DNA of 64,000 nt from Symbiodinium natans (GCA_905221605.1 CAJNDS010002071.1:245001-309000); one strand, 5' to 3'. Positions 1 to 12,323 are shown, counted from the stretch's first letter. The notes: a model not told the origin generated them from the sequence alone. Program-made: numbers and translations.

Positions 1-310
1 ATTTGGAAACTGTCACACAAGCACAGTCCTCTCAATTCCCTTGCTTATCTGCAACGCCTGTGAAACTTCTCATACAAGCAGAGTCCCCTCAACCCCCCTG
101 CTTATCTGGGGAGATACAAGCACAGCCCCTCTGCCTTTTGCGAAACCCGTCCCCCTACCTGTCACACAAGCACAGTCCTCCCAACCCCCCTGCTTATCTG
201 CAACGCCTGTGAAACCTTTCATACAAGCACAGCCACCTCAACCGCCCTGCTTATTTGCAAAACCTGCTCTTTGCGTCCCCTTACCTGTCACACAAGCACA
301 GTCCTCTCAA
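1..310. repeat. Degenerate tandem repeat, CACAAGCACAGTCC family
   Basis: About six degenerate units of roughly 45-55 bp. Each carries a form of ACAAGCACAGTCC, then CAACCCCCCTGCTTATCTG, then a GCCTGTGAAAC-like stretch. The same family returns at 9,760-10,140, so it is dispersed as well as tandem. Short open frames across it are low-complexity by-products of the repeat. I see no gene. Confidence 0.8.
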
Positions 311-530
311 TCCCCCTTAAGCCCCCCCCTTAAGCCCCCCCTTAAGCCCCCCCTTTTTTGCCCCCCTTAAAAGCCCCCCCCTTAAGCCCCCCCCCTAAAG
401 CCCCCCTTAAAGCCCCCTTAAGCCACCCCCTTAAAGCCCCCCCCCCAAGCCCCCCCCCCTTGCTGCCGTCCTTTAAGTCTCCTTAAAGCCCCCCCTTACG
501 CCCCCCAGAGGGCTTACGGCTTCAAGGAGG
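311..530. repeat. C-rich CCCCTTAAG low-complexity tract
   Basis: Runs of C broken by TTAAG or TTAAAG, as in CCCCCCTTAAGCCCCCC. Related tracts lie at about 1,890-2,110, 2,235-2,330, 2,740-2,820 and 3,975-4,060. No coding content is visible. Confidence 0.85.
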
Positions 531-563
531 CTTCGAGGGGGGTTCAAGGGGGGCTTGAAGGGG

Positions 564-1249
564 CAGCATTTTGAGAGGCAAACAAAAGCATTTGAATCCA
601 CTCAAACCCATGACGCGAGCAACGTGTTTGCCCCAACCCCCGGGTTTTTTTACCCAACCCTCCCGCTTTTTTAAGCCGGGCAAGTTTGCGTGGAAGCATA
701 TGAATCATCTCCAAAACAAAACAAAACATCTGCACAAAGGGTTTAGGCAGCTGTCAATGAGGCCCAATGCCCACTCGACACTTGCTGGGCCTGTGGTGGA
801 GGGTTTAGGCAGCAGTTTAAAACGCCCAATACTTGCGGAGTCTTTTCTGGAGGATTTGGGCAGCAGTTTAGGAGGCGTAACACTTGCTGGGCCCCCTGTG
901 GGGGTTTAGGCAGCAGTTTAAAAGGCCTAATACTTGCTGGGCCCTCTTTGGAGGGTCGGGGCAGCAGTTTAAGAGGCGTAATACCTGCTGGGCCTTCTGG
1001 GTCTTTTCTGGAGGGCTTGGGCAGCAGTGTAAGAGGCGTAATACTTCCTGGCCCTTCTGTGGAGGGTTTTAAGCAGCATTTTAAGAGGCAAACAAAAGCA
1101 TTTGAATCCACTCAAACCCATGACGCGAGCAACGTGTTTGCCCCAACCCCCGGGCTTTTTTACCCAACCCTCCCGCTTTTTTAAGCGGGGCAAGTTTGCG
1201 TGGAAGCATATGAATCATCTCCAAAACAAAACAAAACAAAACAAAACAT
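564..1249. repeat. Two copies of a ~165-bp module flanking a ~70-bp tandem array
   Basis: A module starting GCAGCATTTT-AGAGGCAAAC lies at about 564-729 and again at about 1,074-1,249, offset by 510 bp and nearly identical. It contains AAAGCATTTGAATCCACTC, GACGCGAGCAACGTGTTTG and an AAAACA run (longer in copy 2). Between the copies are five or six units of about 70 bp carrying GGCAGCAGTTTAA, GGCGTAATACTTGCTGG and TTTCTGGAGG. Confidence 0.85.
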
Positions 1250-1489
1250 GGGTTCTCGGCTTAGCCCCGCGCCACGTCACTGCACAAAGGAGGCGTCGGG
1301 TACGTGCAGGCCGCAGCCGCTTCCCCTAGCCTCACCTTGACAAAAGGCCCTCCTTGTTGTAAGCCGGGCAGGTTTGCTTCAAAGCATAGGAATGCTTGTT
1401 AAGCCCATAATGCAAGCATCGTGTTTGCAAATGGGGGGGGCTGCGCCCCCCCCAACCCCCCCGCTTTTTTAAGCCGGGCAAGATTGACA

Positions 1490-4330
1490 TGTATGTTTAG
1501 AGTCTCACTTCTCTGGTTTCGCATAGTGAAATCCAAAAAACAAATACAAAAACATAACAAGATTCGAGGGGGGTGGAATTTAGAACAAATTCCCTTCTCT
1601 CTCTTCTTAAAGGGAAGTTAATGTTTAGAGTCTCACTTCTCTGGTTTCGAAAAAAGAAGTCCAAAAAACAAAACAAGATTCGAGGGGGGTGGAATTTAGA
1701 ATAAATCCCTCTCTCTCATCTTCAAGATAAATTACTGTTTAGAGTCTCACTTCTCTGGCCTCGAATAATGAAACCAAAAAACAACAAGGTTTCAGGGGGG
1801 TGGAATTTAGAATAAATCCCTTCTCTCTTTTCTTAAAGAATAAAATTAAACCAAAAGGGCGTCTCAACACCTTCAACACCCTTTAAGCTCCTCTCCTGAA
1901 GCCCCCCCCCCCCAAGCCCCCCCCTTTAAGCCCCCCTTTAAGCCCTTAAGCCCCCCCGTTAAACCCCACCGTTAAGCCCCCCCTTAAGCCCCCCCTTAAG
2001 CCCCCCTTAAGCCCTTAAGCCCCCCTTAAGCTCCCCCTTAAGCCCCCCTTAAGCCCCCCCCCTTAAGCCCCCCCTTAAGCCCCCCCTGAAGCCCCCCCTG
2101 AAGCCCCTTCAGGATAACAAGAAACTAAGGGGGTGGAATTTAAAATTCTCGACTCTTCTCTTCTTCCATTTAGCCCTCCTTCACGCTCCCTTTAAGCAAT
2201 GACCTTTTTTCGGGGGAGGCAAAGGGTCAAACCCTTTAAGCCCCCCCCCTCAGCTCCCCCTTAAGCCCACCTGAAGCCTCCCTTAAGCCCCTTAACTCCC
2301 CCTTAGAAGCGCCTTCAAAGGGTCTGGCTCCAAAGCCCCCCTTAAACCCCTTAAGCCTCGCAAGAAAAGAGCCTGCAAACATTGGTAAATTGCAAACACA
2401 CCTGTGTGTGCCTTGCGGCGCGAGGGGGGTGGAATTTTAAAAAAATTCCCTTCTCTCTCTTCTTGAAGGGAAGTTAATGTTTAGCGTCTCACTTCTCTGG
2501 TTTCGAAAAATGAAATCCAAAAAACAAAACAAGATTCGAGGGGGGGGAATTTAGAAGAAACCCCCTCTCTCATCTTCAAGATAAATTACTGTTTAGAGTC
2601 TCACTTCTCTGGCCTTGAAGAATGAAAAGGTTTCAGAGGGGTGGAATTTAGAATAAATCCCTTCTCTCTTTTCTTAAAGAATATAATTAAACCAAAAGGG
2701 CGTCTCAACACCTTCAACACCCTTTAAGCTCCTCTCCTGAAGCCCCCCCAAAGCCCCCCCCCTTAAGCCCCCCTTTAAGCCCTCAGCTCCCCCTTAAGCC
2801 CCCTTCAGCCTTCCTTAAAGCCCTTAAAAAGCTTTTTTGGTTGCGCCTTCACTCCCAAAGCCTTGAAGCCTGCAAACATGGTAAATTACAACACACCTGT
2901 GTGTACCTGGAAATACTTTTCTTCGAAGTGCAGAAGCTAAAAAAATTTCCAGAGATGTGTCCACTGCGCGGGCACAGAATCGCGAGAATTCTGGAAACTT
3001 TCATCAGACTTGATCTGAAGCTGAAGCGGCACAAGTGCTCGTAAAGAGCGGCACAATGTCGCAGAGCTTCAAAAAAACATAAAACAAAAACATCTCTTTC
3101 GAAAGTTTCCAAAACAGAAATTCTTAGACGACTGAGCGGCAAAATGCTCGCCGACGGCACAAGTGCTCGCTGAAGCGGCACAAGTGCTCGTCAAAGAGCG
3201 GCACAATGCTTGCAGAGGTTTGAAAAAGCACAAAAAAACAAAACACTCAACAAAAAGCAAAATGCAAAGCGGCATAACAAGCTTAAAGACGGGTGTCTCG
3301 CGAAAAAAGCATCTCTTTTGCAAGTTGCAGAGTGCTCGCCACGGCACAAGTGCTCGCTGAAGCGGCACAATTGCTCGTCAAAGAGCGGCACAATGTCGCA
3401 GAGCTCAACAAAACACAAAGATTTCAACACCGAAATTCTTGGACTAAGCGGCAAAGTGCTCGCCGACGGCACAAGTGCTCGCTGAAGCAGCACAAGTGCT
3501 CAGCAACACAATGCTCGCAGAGCTTTCAAAAAAGTAGAAAAAAACAAAACATGCAACAAAACACAAATGCAAAGCCAAAAAACAAATACAAAAACATAAC
3601 AAGATTCGAGGGGGGTGGAATTTAGAATAAATTACCTTCTCTCTCTTCTTGAAGGGAAGTTAATGTTTAGAGTCTCACTTCTCTGGTTTCGAAAAATGAG
3701 ATCCAAAAAACAAAACAAGTTTCGAGGGGGGGTGGAATTTAGAATACATCCCTCTCTCTCATCTTCAAGATAAATTACTGTTTAGAGTCTCACTTCTCTG
3801 GCCTCGAATAATGAAACAAAAAAACAACAAGGTTTCAGGGGGGTGGAATTTAGAATAAATCCCTTCTCTCTTTTCTTAAAGAATAGAACTCGACTCTTCT
3901 CTTCTTCCATTTAGCCCTCCTTCACGCTCCCTTTAAGCAATGACTTTTTTCGGGGGAGGCAAAGGGTCAAACCCTTCAAGCCCCCCTTTAAGCCCCCCTT
4001 AAGCCCCCCCTCAGCTCCCCCTTAAGCCCCCTGAAGCCTCTCTTAAGCCCCTTAACTCCCCCTTAGAAGCGCCTTCAAAGGGTCTGGCTCCAAAAGCTGC
4101 GCCTGCAAACATTGGTAAATTGCAAACACACCTGTGTGAACCTTGCGGCGCGAGAGAAGTGGAAGAGAAAATTCCCCTTCTCTCTCTTCTTGAAGGGAAG
4201 TTAATGTTTGGCGTCTCACTTCTCTGGTTTCGAAAAATGAAATTTAAAAAAACTTCTCTGGCCTTGAAAAACGAAAAGGTTCAGAGGGATTGGATTGATT
4301 CCTTCTCTCTTCTTAAAAAACAAAATGGGC
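1490..4330. repeat. Dispersed repeats of a TTTAGAGTCTCACTTCTCTGG module
   Basis: A module of about 110-130 bp recurs at roughly 1,495, 1,620, 1,737, 2,478, 2,588, 3,663, 3,778 and 4,205. Each has GTTTAGAGTCTCACTTCTCTGG (or GTTTAGCGTC), a TTCGAAAAATGAAA-like stretch, AAAACAAAACAAG, GAGGGGGGTGGAATTTAGAA and a CTTCTCTC tract. A larger block ending in CTCGACTCTTCTCTTCTTCC recurs at about 2,147 and 3,888. No ORF here looks real. Confidence 0.85.
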
Positions 4331-4640
4331 GTCTGAAAAAGCTCTCCTTGGTTGTGGTCTACTTCCAAAGTTTTGAATGCAAACGTAAGCACAACACCGC
4401 GCACGTCTGGAAATACTTTTCTTTAAGGTGCAGAAGCAACTTGATCTAAAGTTTGAAGCGGCACAAGTGCTTGTCAAAAGCGGCATAATGTCGCAGAAAC
4501 AAACAAAAACATCTCTTTCAAAAGTTTTTAAAACAGAAATTCTTCGACGACTAACGGCACAAGTGCTCGCTGAAGTGGCACAAGTGCTCGTCAAAGAGCT
4601 TGCAGTGCGACAAGTGCTGTTGAAGCAGCACAAGCAGAAT
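3005..4640. repeat. GCGGCACAAGTGCTCG repeat clusters
   Basis: GCGGCACAAGTGCTCG and the linked piece CAAAGAGCGGCACAATG occur many times between about 3,025 and 3,520, and again between about 4,455 and 4,640. They are mixed with pieces such as AAAACAGAAATTCTT and CGACGGCACAAG. The two clusters are separated by module repeats, which suggests segmental duplication. The Cys/Ser-rich reading frames on both strands are side effects of the repeat. Confidence 0.8.
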
Positions 4641-5373
4641 TCTTGCGGAGTGGAAAAAAACACGCAACAAAACACAATGCAAAAGCGGCGCAGCATTTCA
4701 AGTTTGAACTCTCTTTTTAAAAGCTTGAGGGTTTTTTGCTTGGCCTTGCACTGTGGTTGAAAAAAAACAGAATCCTTAGCAGTCTTCTGCTTCACAAACC
4801 AAAGATCCTTCTCCGGCAAGTCTCCAACCGCAACGGACTGGAGACCTGGCGTCAACTAGTCAACATACTCCTCTAAGTCAAAAGTGAGGGGACTAGCGCT
4901 TCTCAACACGATCATGAGCTTCCCAGCATTCAGCAAGGATCGGACGATCCGCGAACAGATCGACGGTCTCGACCGGGTAGCAGGAGTACGAGCGGGTATC
5001 GGGCCTTGCCGTATCTCCCCACATCATGCTTGGCACTCTTGTCCGGGTTCTTCCTGCGCATCTAGAAACCAGCAAAATCCAGCAGAGTTTGTGTTGGAAG
5101 CAGTCCGGCAGCCACCGCCTGGTGGTGACACAGAAGGTCCGATGTTGATCGTGTTTTTAAGGGCAAGGGCAATGCCTTGCTCAACAAGGGCTGAGTTACG
5201 GCAGCGATGGCACACACTTCTTTCAGATGACAGGCTTGTCCGTTTCGTCGTGCACAACAAACAAAACCTCTCTCTGAGATCTTGCACCGCCGACGACTCT
5301 CCCTGCATCACGCAAACGAAGTGTTTTTCTCGACTCCAATGCATCTGGCCTTGTTCGGTCATTTGCCACCCAT
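4641..5373. other. Unassigned sequence
   Basis: The composition changes here from repeat to mixed sequence. Open frames of about 150-170 aa overlap on both strands between 4,884 and 5,473, but none shows a motif I recognise. The stretch may be the 5' portion of the decayed C2H2 ORF that follows. Confidence 0.4.
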
Positions 5374-6834
5374 ATGTTGCCTGTCCAGGATGGCTATGAA
5401 CAATGGAAGCAAGTTGACCGGCATGCGCATGGTAGTCAAGGCCTGCCAATTTGCAGATGGTGCAGCAAGCCATTCCACACGTGGCAAAACTTGCAACGAC
5501 ACATCTATACCAATGCCTGTCTCTCGAGGGACTGGCAACACCACCTCCAACCCCCCAGCTCCACAGGGGACACCACCCTACAGAATGCCCATGAGGCTAC
5601 TCCTGAGTCAAGCAACGACAAAGGGAGCGCCATCACCCCAATACATGAACTCACCACATCCGAGGCTGAACGCATCACTGACCTCCCATGCATAGCCAAT
5701 CATACTCCTCTTTCAGTTCTTCAACAATTCAGCAACTTGCGGCAAGAGCTAACTCAACATTGCAGTCTCTGTCGGCAATGGACTACTGGACGAGGGAGGA
5801 GGCACCAAGATTCACATGCGGGGGTCTCATGCTGATGAATGGAAAAAAGCAGGAGCACACGCCGAACATGCTTGTCTTCAATATGCCAAGGACGTTACCT
5901 ACCTCCATGGCTGTCCCTATTGTCAGACTCCCAAGTTTGCTGACAGACGTGCGGCCAGAGCTCACTCTCAAAACTGTCAGGTACTGTTCCAAATACAGTT
6001 CATGAAGCTAGCGCAGGCCGCTGTTGCTATCCCAGTCATGCCCAGATTTCCCTTCACACTTCGGAACGGTAACAACACACACATCATGCTGCCAGTGCCG
6101 ACAGGTCGCACTCCGAACAGTCAGGAAGCAGACTTCCTGCGCGACTCTTGCTGCGGTTGTGGGCAAAAACAATATGACCCTCGCTCTCTCAAGATGCACA
6201 TGCAGAAAGCACACCCTGACATCTGGATACCTGCTGAGGAAATAGAGCCCCACTGTAAAACCTTCCTGCTGCCTTCCACGAAACAATGCCCATACTGCCG
6301 CAAGAGTTTGCCAACGTGAGGAAACTGGAGAAGCATCCTGCCAAACGTCCCCGCCCAGATCCTCGAGAGGCACAGCCAGCGAAGGGCAAAAAAGGCAAAG
6401 GGAAGGGCAAAAAAGTCCAGCAGTTGCCACGGCACCTGGTACAAGGGGCACGGGAAAAGCAGCTACACGGGAGTGGGCCCAGCCATGGAAGCCATGGCCA
6501 GGCTGTATCTCCGGCAGAAAGCGGAAACTTAAGGAGAGAGCATGCTGGAGAAGTTCAAAGCAACCCAGGAAAGCATCGGGGCGGCGGTGAAGCGTGGGAA
6601 ACAAAAAAAAAACAACATCGAAATGTTGCAGTGAACAAAACATTTGCTTGTTGTTTTAGTGCTTGCTTTTCTGCACAAATTCACTTCCGATCAGTTTTAT
6701 GTTGTTTGTGTTGGTTTGTAATTACTGTAGACATCCGTAAAGGTAAAGTGGTAAGAAGAGCAATACTTAAGCCTGTATGCATCAAGCAGACAAGCAAAAC
6801 TGTCATCACACAAAGTAAGGAAGGTCCGCGCTAA
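5374..6834 (+). pseudogene. Frameshifted multi-C2H2-finger ORF, probably a retroelement relic
   Basis: Three consecutive frames continue one another. 5,374-5,835 carries a finger with CRWCSKPF and LQRHI, and later HCSLCRQW. 5,816-6,319 carries GCPYC...RAHSQNC, CCGCGQ...MHMQKAH and CPYCRKSL. 6,286-6,834 opens with RKLEKH and becomes a Lys/Gly-rich basic tail (KGKKGKGKGKK). The frame changes near 5,815 and 6,300, so the copy is broken. Repeated C2H2-like fingers before a basic tail resemble what I recall of LINE-type ORFs in dinoflagellates, but no reverse transcriptase is visible, so that assignment is an inference. A host zinc-finger pseudogene is the alternative. Confidence 0.55.
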
Positions 6835-8685
6835 CAAGGGTCCCTGATTGCAACACGCTCACTAAGCTGCCTAGTTCCTTCCCGGATACTGCCACAACCT
6901 CTTGTGCACACGGAGTCAGCTCCTGACATAGGGTGTGGCTTCACTCTTTGAAATATGACTCCCTCGTGAAGGTGGCTGAGGTATTGGACCTTGTGGCAGA
7001 CCGTGAGATGCAGCAACGAGAGGCTGCTGCAGCTCTTCAGTCTCAGTGGCAGTTTGTAAACCCTTGGAGAAACCGTGTGAGAAACCGGTCGTTCTGAACC
7101 TGATGAGTTTCTGTTCAGGCCCTGTGAGAGGTAGTGAGTTAGCTACATTTTCCTCTCGAGAAAAGAAGTTCTGTTTCTTACAGGACATTTCGAGACTTAA
7201 CGACAGTCTTGGGTCTTAGAGAAGGAATCGAGATCCAACCAGCCCCAAGATTCGAACGTGAGAGCGAGTGATGTGAGCAGAATGCATGTTGCTTGGTGGA
7301 AGAGTGTCATGCTTCATGTGTTCGAACATTTCAAGACAAGCACAGTTTTGAACAATGCAACGTGCGTATGCCCATAGAAGTGCTAAGGTTGGCAGCAACT
7401 GTGCCACACAGGGTGTTGTCACGCCCGCTGGAAGATGCTATCACCATGCATCGTGCCACACCACCAGAGACAGCAATATCCGAACATTGAGTGTCATTTC
7501 GGTGCTTGACATCTTTTTCTAAACAAAGCCCAAATTAGCAGGGGCAATATTTCTTGAGCTTCTTCCTTTCGATTTCGTCTGGCAATCAGACAAGACAAAA
7601 GGCACGGCAAAGACCTACAAGCTTTACTCTTCGACTGCGTAGTTTTCTCTCAACACACTTGCAGATCCGGTCTTGCTTCCGGTTGCCTGCATTCCTATCT
7701 TGTAAACTCGTCGTCAGGGCTTATTGCTTCCTTCATTTCCCTGGCTGCATCTATGGGCTCCACCGTGGATTTTCTTTCTTAGAACGAGAAACAAATAGGT
7801 GATAAATGCAATAACGTGCGTTCCGGCCCTGTATCGGGACCAGTACTGCCCTGGAAACGCTTGTCGGAATGTCTTTCCGAAGATTTGCTTGTGCGCTCGC
7901 CCAGCGATCTCGCGGCAGCCCCGGTCGGTTCCCACCTTCCGTGTTGCACAAAGCAGTGCTTCCAAGAAGTCAGATTTGCCCAGCCGACGTTTGTGGGTTC
8001 AAATTTCTGATTTGTCACACACGCATCGCGTCGTTTCCGATGCATTTCGTGAGGTCATTCTCTTGGCTGGACATCTGCAAGTCCGGACCACATTTTCAAT
8101 GCGAAGCCTTCGCGGATGCCTGCGTCTTCTTCCTTCGCAGGTCCTGGTGGCTTTGTGCATTTGCCATCTGGCGCGTGCTTGTTCTTTTGGTGCACCTTCA
8201 CGCAGTCGCAACTGAACGCACTCTTTCCGTAATTCCCTGCAGACGAGCCTAGCTGCCTGGAAGTTGCTCGCCCAGTGTGGTTTCCTGCACCTGCTGTCCT
8301 GTTTGCTTCCGACTGGTGACCCTCCGCCACGTGACTTTCCGCTGCGACAACTCTTCGGCCGTCTGGAAAGGTCTCTCGCTGGCGCGCGGCCTCAGCTTCT
8401 TGCTGCGGGCCTTCTTCTTATTGCAAGAACGCCAGTTTATCCGTCCACATTGACCATGTGCCTGGTTTCCGCAACGATCTTGCGGACGGCCTCAGCTCGA
8501 GGTATGATTCTTATTTGCTTGGTTTCCAGCCCTCCGAGCGTTGCGATGTGCCCTGGGCAGCCTTTCCACCTCGTTCTGCACCTGCACACACCCGCTGGAA
8601 AAAGAGCCTTTTCCGCCTTTGGCTCCCGCTTGAAGAATGCTGGCTTGCTGTGCCCCTGTCGGGTTAAGTCGAAGCCTGAAACCAT
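6835..8685. other. No recognisable gene
   Basis: Open frames of 60-190 aa occur on both strands, the longest being 8,264-8,824 plus and 8,437-9,027 minus. They overlap antiparallel to each other and show no motif. I see no repeat structure until the duplication at 8,686. Confidence 0.4.
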
Positions 8686-9326
8686 GTCCAGCATTCTTGG
8701 GTTGCCCGCCGACCTGCCGGTCTCTTCGGACTTTGCGGATCTGCATCCGCATCTGCACCAGCGAGTCAAAAGAAGGAAGCGTTCAGCTGGTGCTTCTTTT
8801 GTTGCTGTTCGCGTACATTCGTAACGGGCCCGCAGTCTTGGCTCGCAGGCCGGTACTGCTGCTTGTGCTAGTCCGTTACTCGCGAAGAGAAGCTTTACCG
8901 CCGCCTCCCCTCCTCCTTCCGTCTTCCATGCCGCACACCCGTACTCGCTGTGGCCTGCGCTCTGGCTGGACAGATTGGGCCAATGTGTCCCCTCTGCCCA
9001 GTCAGGCCACATGTGCCTCGGCATCATATAGGGTCGGAATAATTACTAATAGTACCGGGATCGCTGAATAGCCATCCCCGCCCAGCTGGTGTTAGATCAC
9101 ATCCTTCGTTGTTGAGGGTTTTGTGTGTTGTTCCCTGACGACCATGTTTCACAAGTTCTCAATGTTCAGCTGTCCGGAGAATCCGTCCAGCATTCTTGGG
9201 TTGCCCGCCGACCTGCCGGTCTCTTCGGACTCTGCGGATCTGCATCCGCATCTGCACCAACGAGTCAAAAGAAGGGAGCGTTCAGCTGGTGCTTCTTTTG
9301 TTGCTGTTCGCGTACATTCGTAACGG
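8686..9326. repeat. 142-bp direct duplication (8686-8827 and 9185-9326)
   Basis: The two copies are offset by 499 bp and differ at three positions that I can see. They start at GTCCAGCATTCTTGGGTTG and end at CATTCGTAACGG. The intervening 357 bp is unique. Close identity points to a recent segmental duplication. No target-site duplication or terminal repeat is evident. Confidence 0.9.
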
Positions 9327-9339
9327 ACTGGTGCTTGCA

Positions 9340-9745
9340 GTGAATCCAGCAGTTTAAGCTCCATACTCATCCTAAACCCTTCCTTCCCTTCTGTCCTCAA
9401 CAGGTTTAAGGTCACTAAGCATCCAAAACCCTTCCTCAAGCAGTTTAAGCACCATAATCCTCAACCCTTCCTTTTTTCCTCAAGCAGTTAAGGGTCGCTA
9501 AGCATCTTAACCCCTTCCTCAAGCAGTCTAGGCTCAAAAATCATTTTAAACCATTCCTTCCTTCTTTCCCTCAACATGTTTAGGGTCACTAAGCATCCTA
9601 AACCCTTCCTCTAGCAGTTTAGGCTCAATAAGCACCCGAAACCTTCCTCAAACAATTTAGGCGCAACAATCATCCTAATCCCCTAAACCCTTCCTTCTTC
9701 AAGCAGTTCAGGCTCAATGATCATCCTAAACCCTTCCGCAAGCAG
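9340..9745. repeat. Degenerate AAGCAGTTTAGG...CCTAAACCCTTCCT tandem array
   Basis: Roughly ten units of 35-55 bp. Each combines AGCAGTTTAGGCTCA or AGGGTCACTAAGCATCC with CCTAAACCCTTCCTTC. CCTAAACCCT looks like a telomere-type heptamer absorbed into a longer unit. The CAGTTTAA piece also recalls the array at 743-1,080. Confidence 0.75.
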
Positions 9746-9759
9746 TTTTTGCATCTCGT

Positions 9760-10140
9760 TCTTGACTTGTCATGCAAACAGTCCCCCCAAACCCCTGGCT
9801 TATTTGTCATGCAAGCAGGATCACCCCAACCACCTTGCTTTTCTGAAATTTGTCACACACGCACACCCAACCCTGCTGCCTATATGCGAAATTTATCATA
9901 GAAGCATAGTCCCCCCAACCCCCGTGCATATTTCTAAGATTTCCCCTCGACCCCCTTGCTCATCTCTGAAATTTGTCATGCAAGCACAGTCCCCCCGACC
10001 CCCTTGCTTCTCATTGAAATTTGTCATGCACGCACGGTCGCCCCAACTCCGTTGCTTATCTCTGAAACCTGTCACACAAGCACACTCCCTCGTCTGCGAA
10101 AAAGTCATACAAGCACAGTCCCCCCAACCCCCTGCTTAAT
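9760..10140. repeat. Second array of the ACAAGCACAGTCC family
   Basis: About eight degenerate units of 45-50 bp built from TGTCATGCAAGCACAGTCC, CCCCAACCCCCTTGCTT and ATCTCTGAAATT. They are the same family as 1-310, about 9.5 kb away. Confidence 0.8.
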
Positions 10141-10515
10141 GTCTGAAATATGTCACAGCAAAAAGCCATGCTGGGAAATGTCTGGACGGAAAATGGACGG
10201 AAGGAAAAAGAAACGAGTCAACCCCAAAAACTGCACTGCGTTGGTATGCTTTGTGACCGCGCCAATCGCCTTGCAAATGCAAGCTTCTTTTTTGCATCTC
10301 GTTCTTGCAGATTGCTGACTTCAGGGTTTAAACACCTCCGCATCTTTTGCAACGAGGCAAAAAGTGGAACCATGCCAGTCTCAACTCGCAGCTAGCAACA
10401 TAAAGCTGCTTGATGCTGAGACTTTACAAACACAACTTAAAGGAGCTGCTTAATGCTGAGACTTTAAACACCTCCGCTGGTTTTGCGACGAGGCAAGACA
10501 ACTGAAACACAAACT
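10141..10515. other. Spacer with small duplications
   Basis: No gene is recognised. GAGCTGCTTAATGCTGAGAC and AACACCTCCGC...TTTTGC-ACGAGGCAA each occur twice between about 10,328 and 10,500. The spacer ends at the stop of the minus-strand transposase relic. Confidence 0.5.
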
Positions 10516-12323
10516 CTACACGCCATACACACCACGGTGGTTAGCACGTGCGCATGTGTCACAAATGTCCCAGTCACAGGCTTGGCATCTGTACGTTCCA
10601 TCTCTGACTGTGGCTTGACAAACATCACACGTGGTCTGAAAATATGCGAACTGTTGCTATCTGTTGCTCATTCAACACCACTTCTGGTGGGGGAGTCTCA
10701 AACACAAGCGCATGGCCCTGTCGACAATACAACGCTTCAAGTTTCACACGGGGTGGCGCTTGCAAAGGCAAGTGCAAATGCTCTGGCCTCTCTTGCTTGA
10801 CACCTCGAGCCCTGGCCCTTTTGGGTGCAGGAATGAAACAAAGCATCTCAACGTCACTGTCGCTGCTGTCACCAAGATCGGGACGTGGCCTAGCTTGATC
10901 ATTGCCAGGCGGGGGCAATTCGTCATGGCTTGCGGCAGGAGCCGGGGCGACAGGCGCTTCCACTGCCAGGGGTGCTGCGGGATGTGCAGCAGGTGCTGGT
11001 GGCGGCACGTGCGCTTTGTGCAGGTTGCGGAAGCTGCGGCACTTGCGGAGGTTGCGGCACTTGCGGCGCTTGTGGAGGTTGCAGAGCTTGCGGTGCTTGC
11101 GGGGGTTGCGGGGGTTGCGGCGCTTGCGGTCCTTGCGGCACCTCATCCTCGAAAATGCTGGCGAAATCCGCACGGAATTCCTCAGGGAGGGACATCACCA
11201 AACTGGGGTTGTGCTGCGCAGCGTTAGGGTGTCGTTGCTGCCAAGTCAAAATTTCGTTCAGCAGCTCGGAATATGGCTCTTCGTCTCTTGCAGAACACGT
11301 TTGCCTTCAGAGAAACTCAGCCAGAACGTCCATAACACTGCTTGGAGACCCTTTTGATGCCACGCTGCCGGATATAGGACTTCAACCTTCCGAAAAGGCC
11401 TTCGGCTGCATTGGAAAAAATGATAATCTCCTGTCCGAAGATCCTCTCCACTCGACTGAACTCGCGCTTCTTGTGGTTCACGTACCGGTGGACAAATGGA
11501 CTACCCCGAGCAGACATCCAGCGATATGACTTCAACGCGTCCGTAAAAACGAGGCTTCCAGGCACGATGTGCTGTGTCAGAAGTCGCTTCAGCGTCCTCA
11601 GAGGCAACGACCAGTTGCCCTTCGCGTGTGCAGATCTAGCTCGATCATGCCCAAAACAAGCGTTGCATGTCCAGCAGTCTCTCTTCCCCGGAATCCCCCT
11701 CTCGAGCGCTTCTTGGTAGTGAAAAAGGTCTCGTCCACAGCAACGATACGATCTCTGCCACCAAGTTGTTGCTGCTGTTGTTGGCCAACGACAAGCCGCA
11801 AGATGGCTCGACTTTTCTGCACAAAGAGCCGCCAAACTTTGGACTTGACACCACACTCGCGTTTGCATGTCTGATAGTCTGCGTCTGAAGCGTAGTAGTA
11901 AAGCATCTTCAGGTACAAGCGCGGAGTCAAGTTGTTCGAAAGGTAGTATGGAAAGGTTCCTGCCTGGCGCCATGTCATTTTGCGGTTGCACAGTTTGTAG
12001 GAACGTCTCCCCTCATCGTTCTCATCGTCCTCATCTTCGTCATCACGACGGGGAGCACATGGGACCTTCGCTGTGCAGTGACACTCCACCCTTGCCATCA
12101 GCACCGTTTGTCGAGAAACGTGTCCATTCGTGCCTTCGGCCGCAAAGGTGAGGCAACGGCAGAAGGCCGAACCAAACCGAAAACCAAGCCGCGCGGGGAG
12201 GGGGAATAAAGCAATATCTTCTCCAGGCAATCGAAGAACGTAACTGCTTGGGTAGGGTTCCCAGGTAGTATAAAGTGTTTCCACCCCGCCTTGATTTTGC
12301 GCGAACTGTAAGCTCAACATCAC
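10516..12323 (-). pseudogene. ISXO2-like DDE transposase relic with C-terminal zinc fingers
   Basis: Read on the minus strand from 12,323. The first frame, to 11,598, has a Cys cluster (VECHCTAKVPC), an acidic stretch, then TWRQAGTFPYYL and IVAVDETFFTTKKRSRGGF, with Asp/Glu as the first acidic site. After a frameshift near 11,610 a second frame (to 11,317) continues with [25 protein letters not shown] and [14 protein letters not shown], giving the second Asp, the NH motif and the Glu-LK motif of ISXO2/IS1595-type transposases. After another shift and a TGA where Trp is expected (LAEFL-stop-R) comes a Pro/Gln linker (11,170-11,000). Then follow CRQGH, and in another frame CDVC, CQACDWDIC and CDTC, a C1/ZZ-like finger block with its stop at 10,516. 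Several frame changes mean it is not functional as drawn. Confidence 0.7.

Noticed and set aside
1-310. CRISPR-like array
   Set aside because: Units are degenerate throughout with no constant repeat separated by unique spacers, and the context is eukaryotic.
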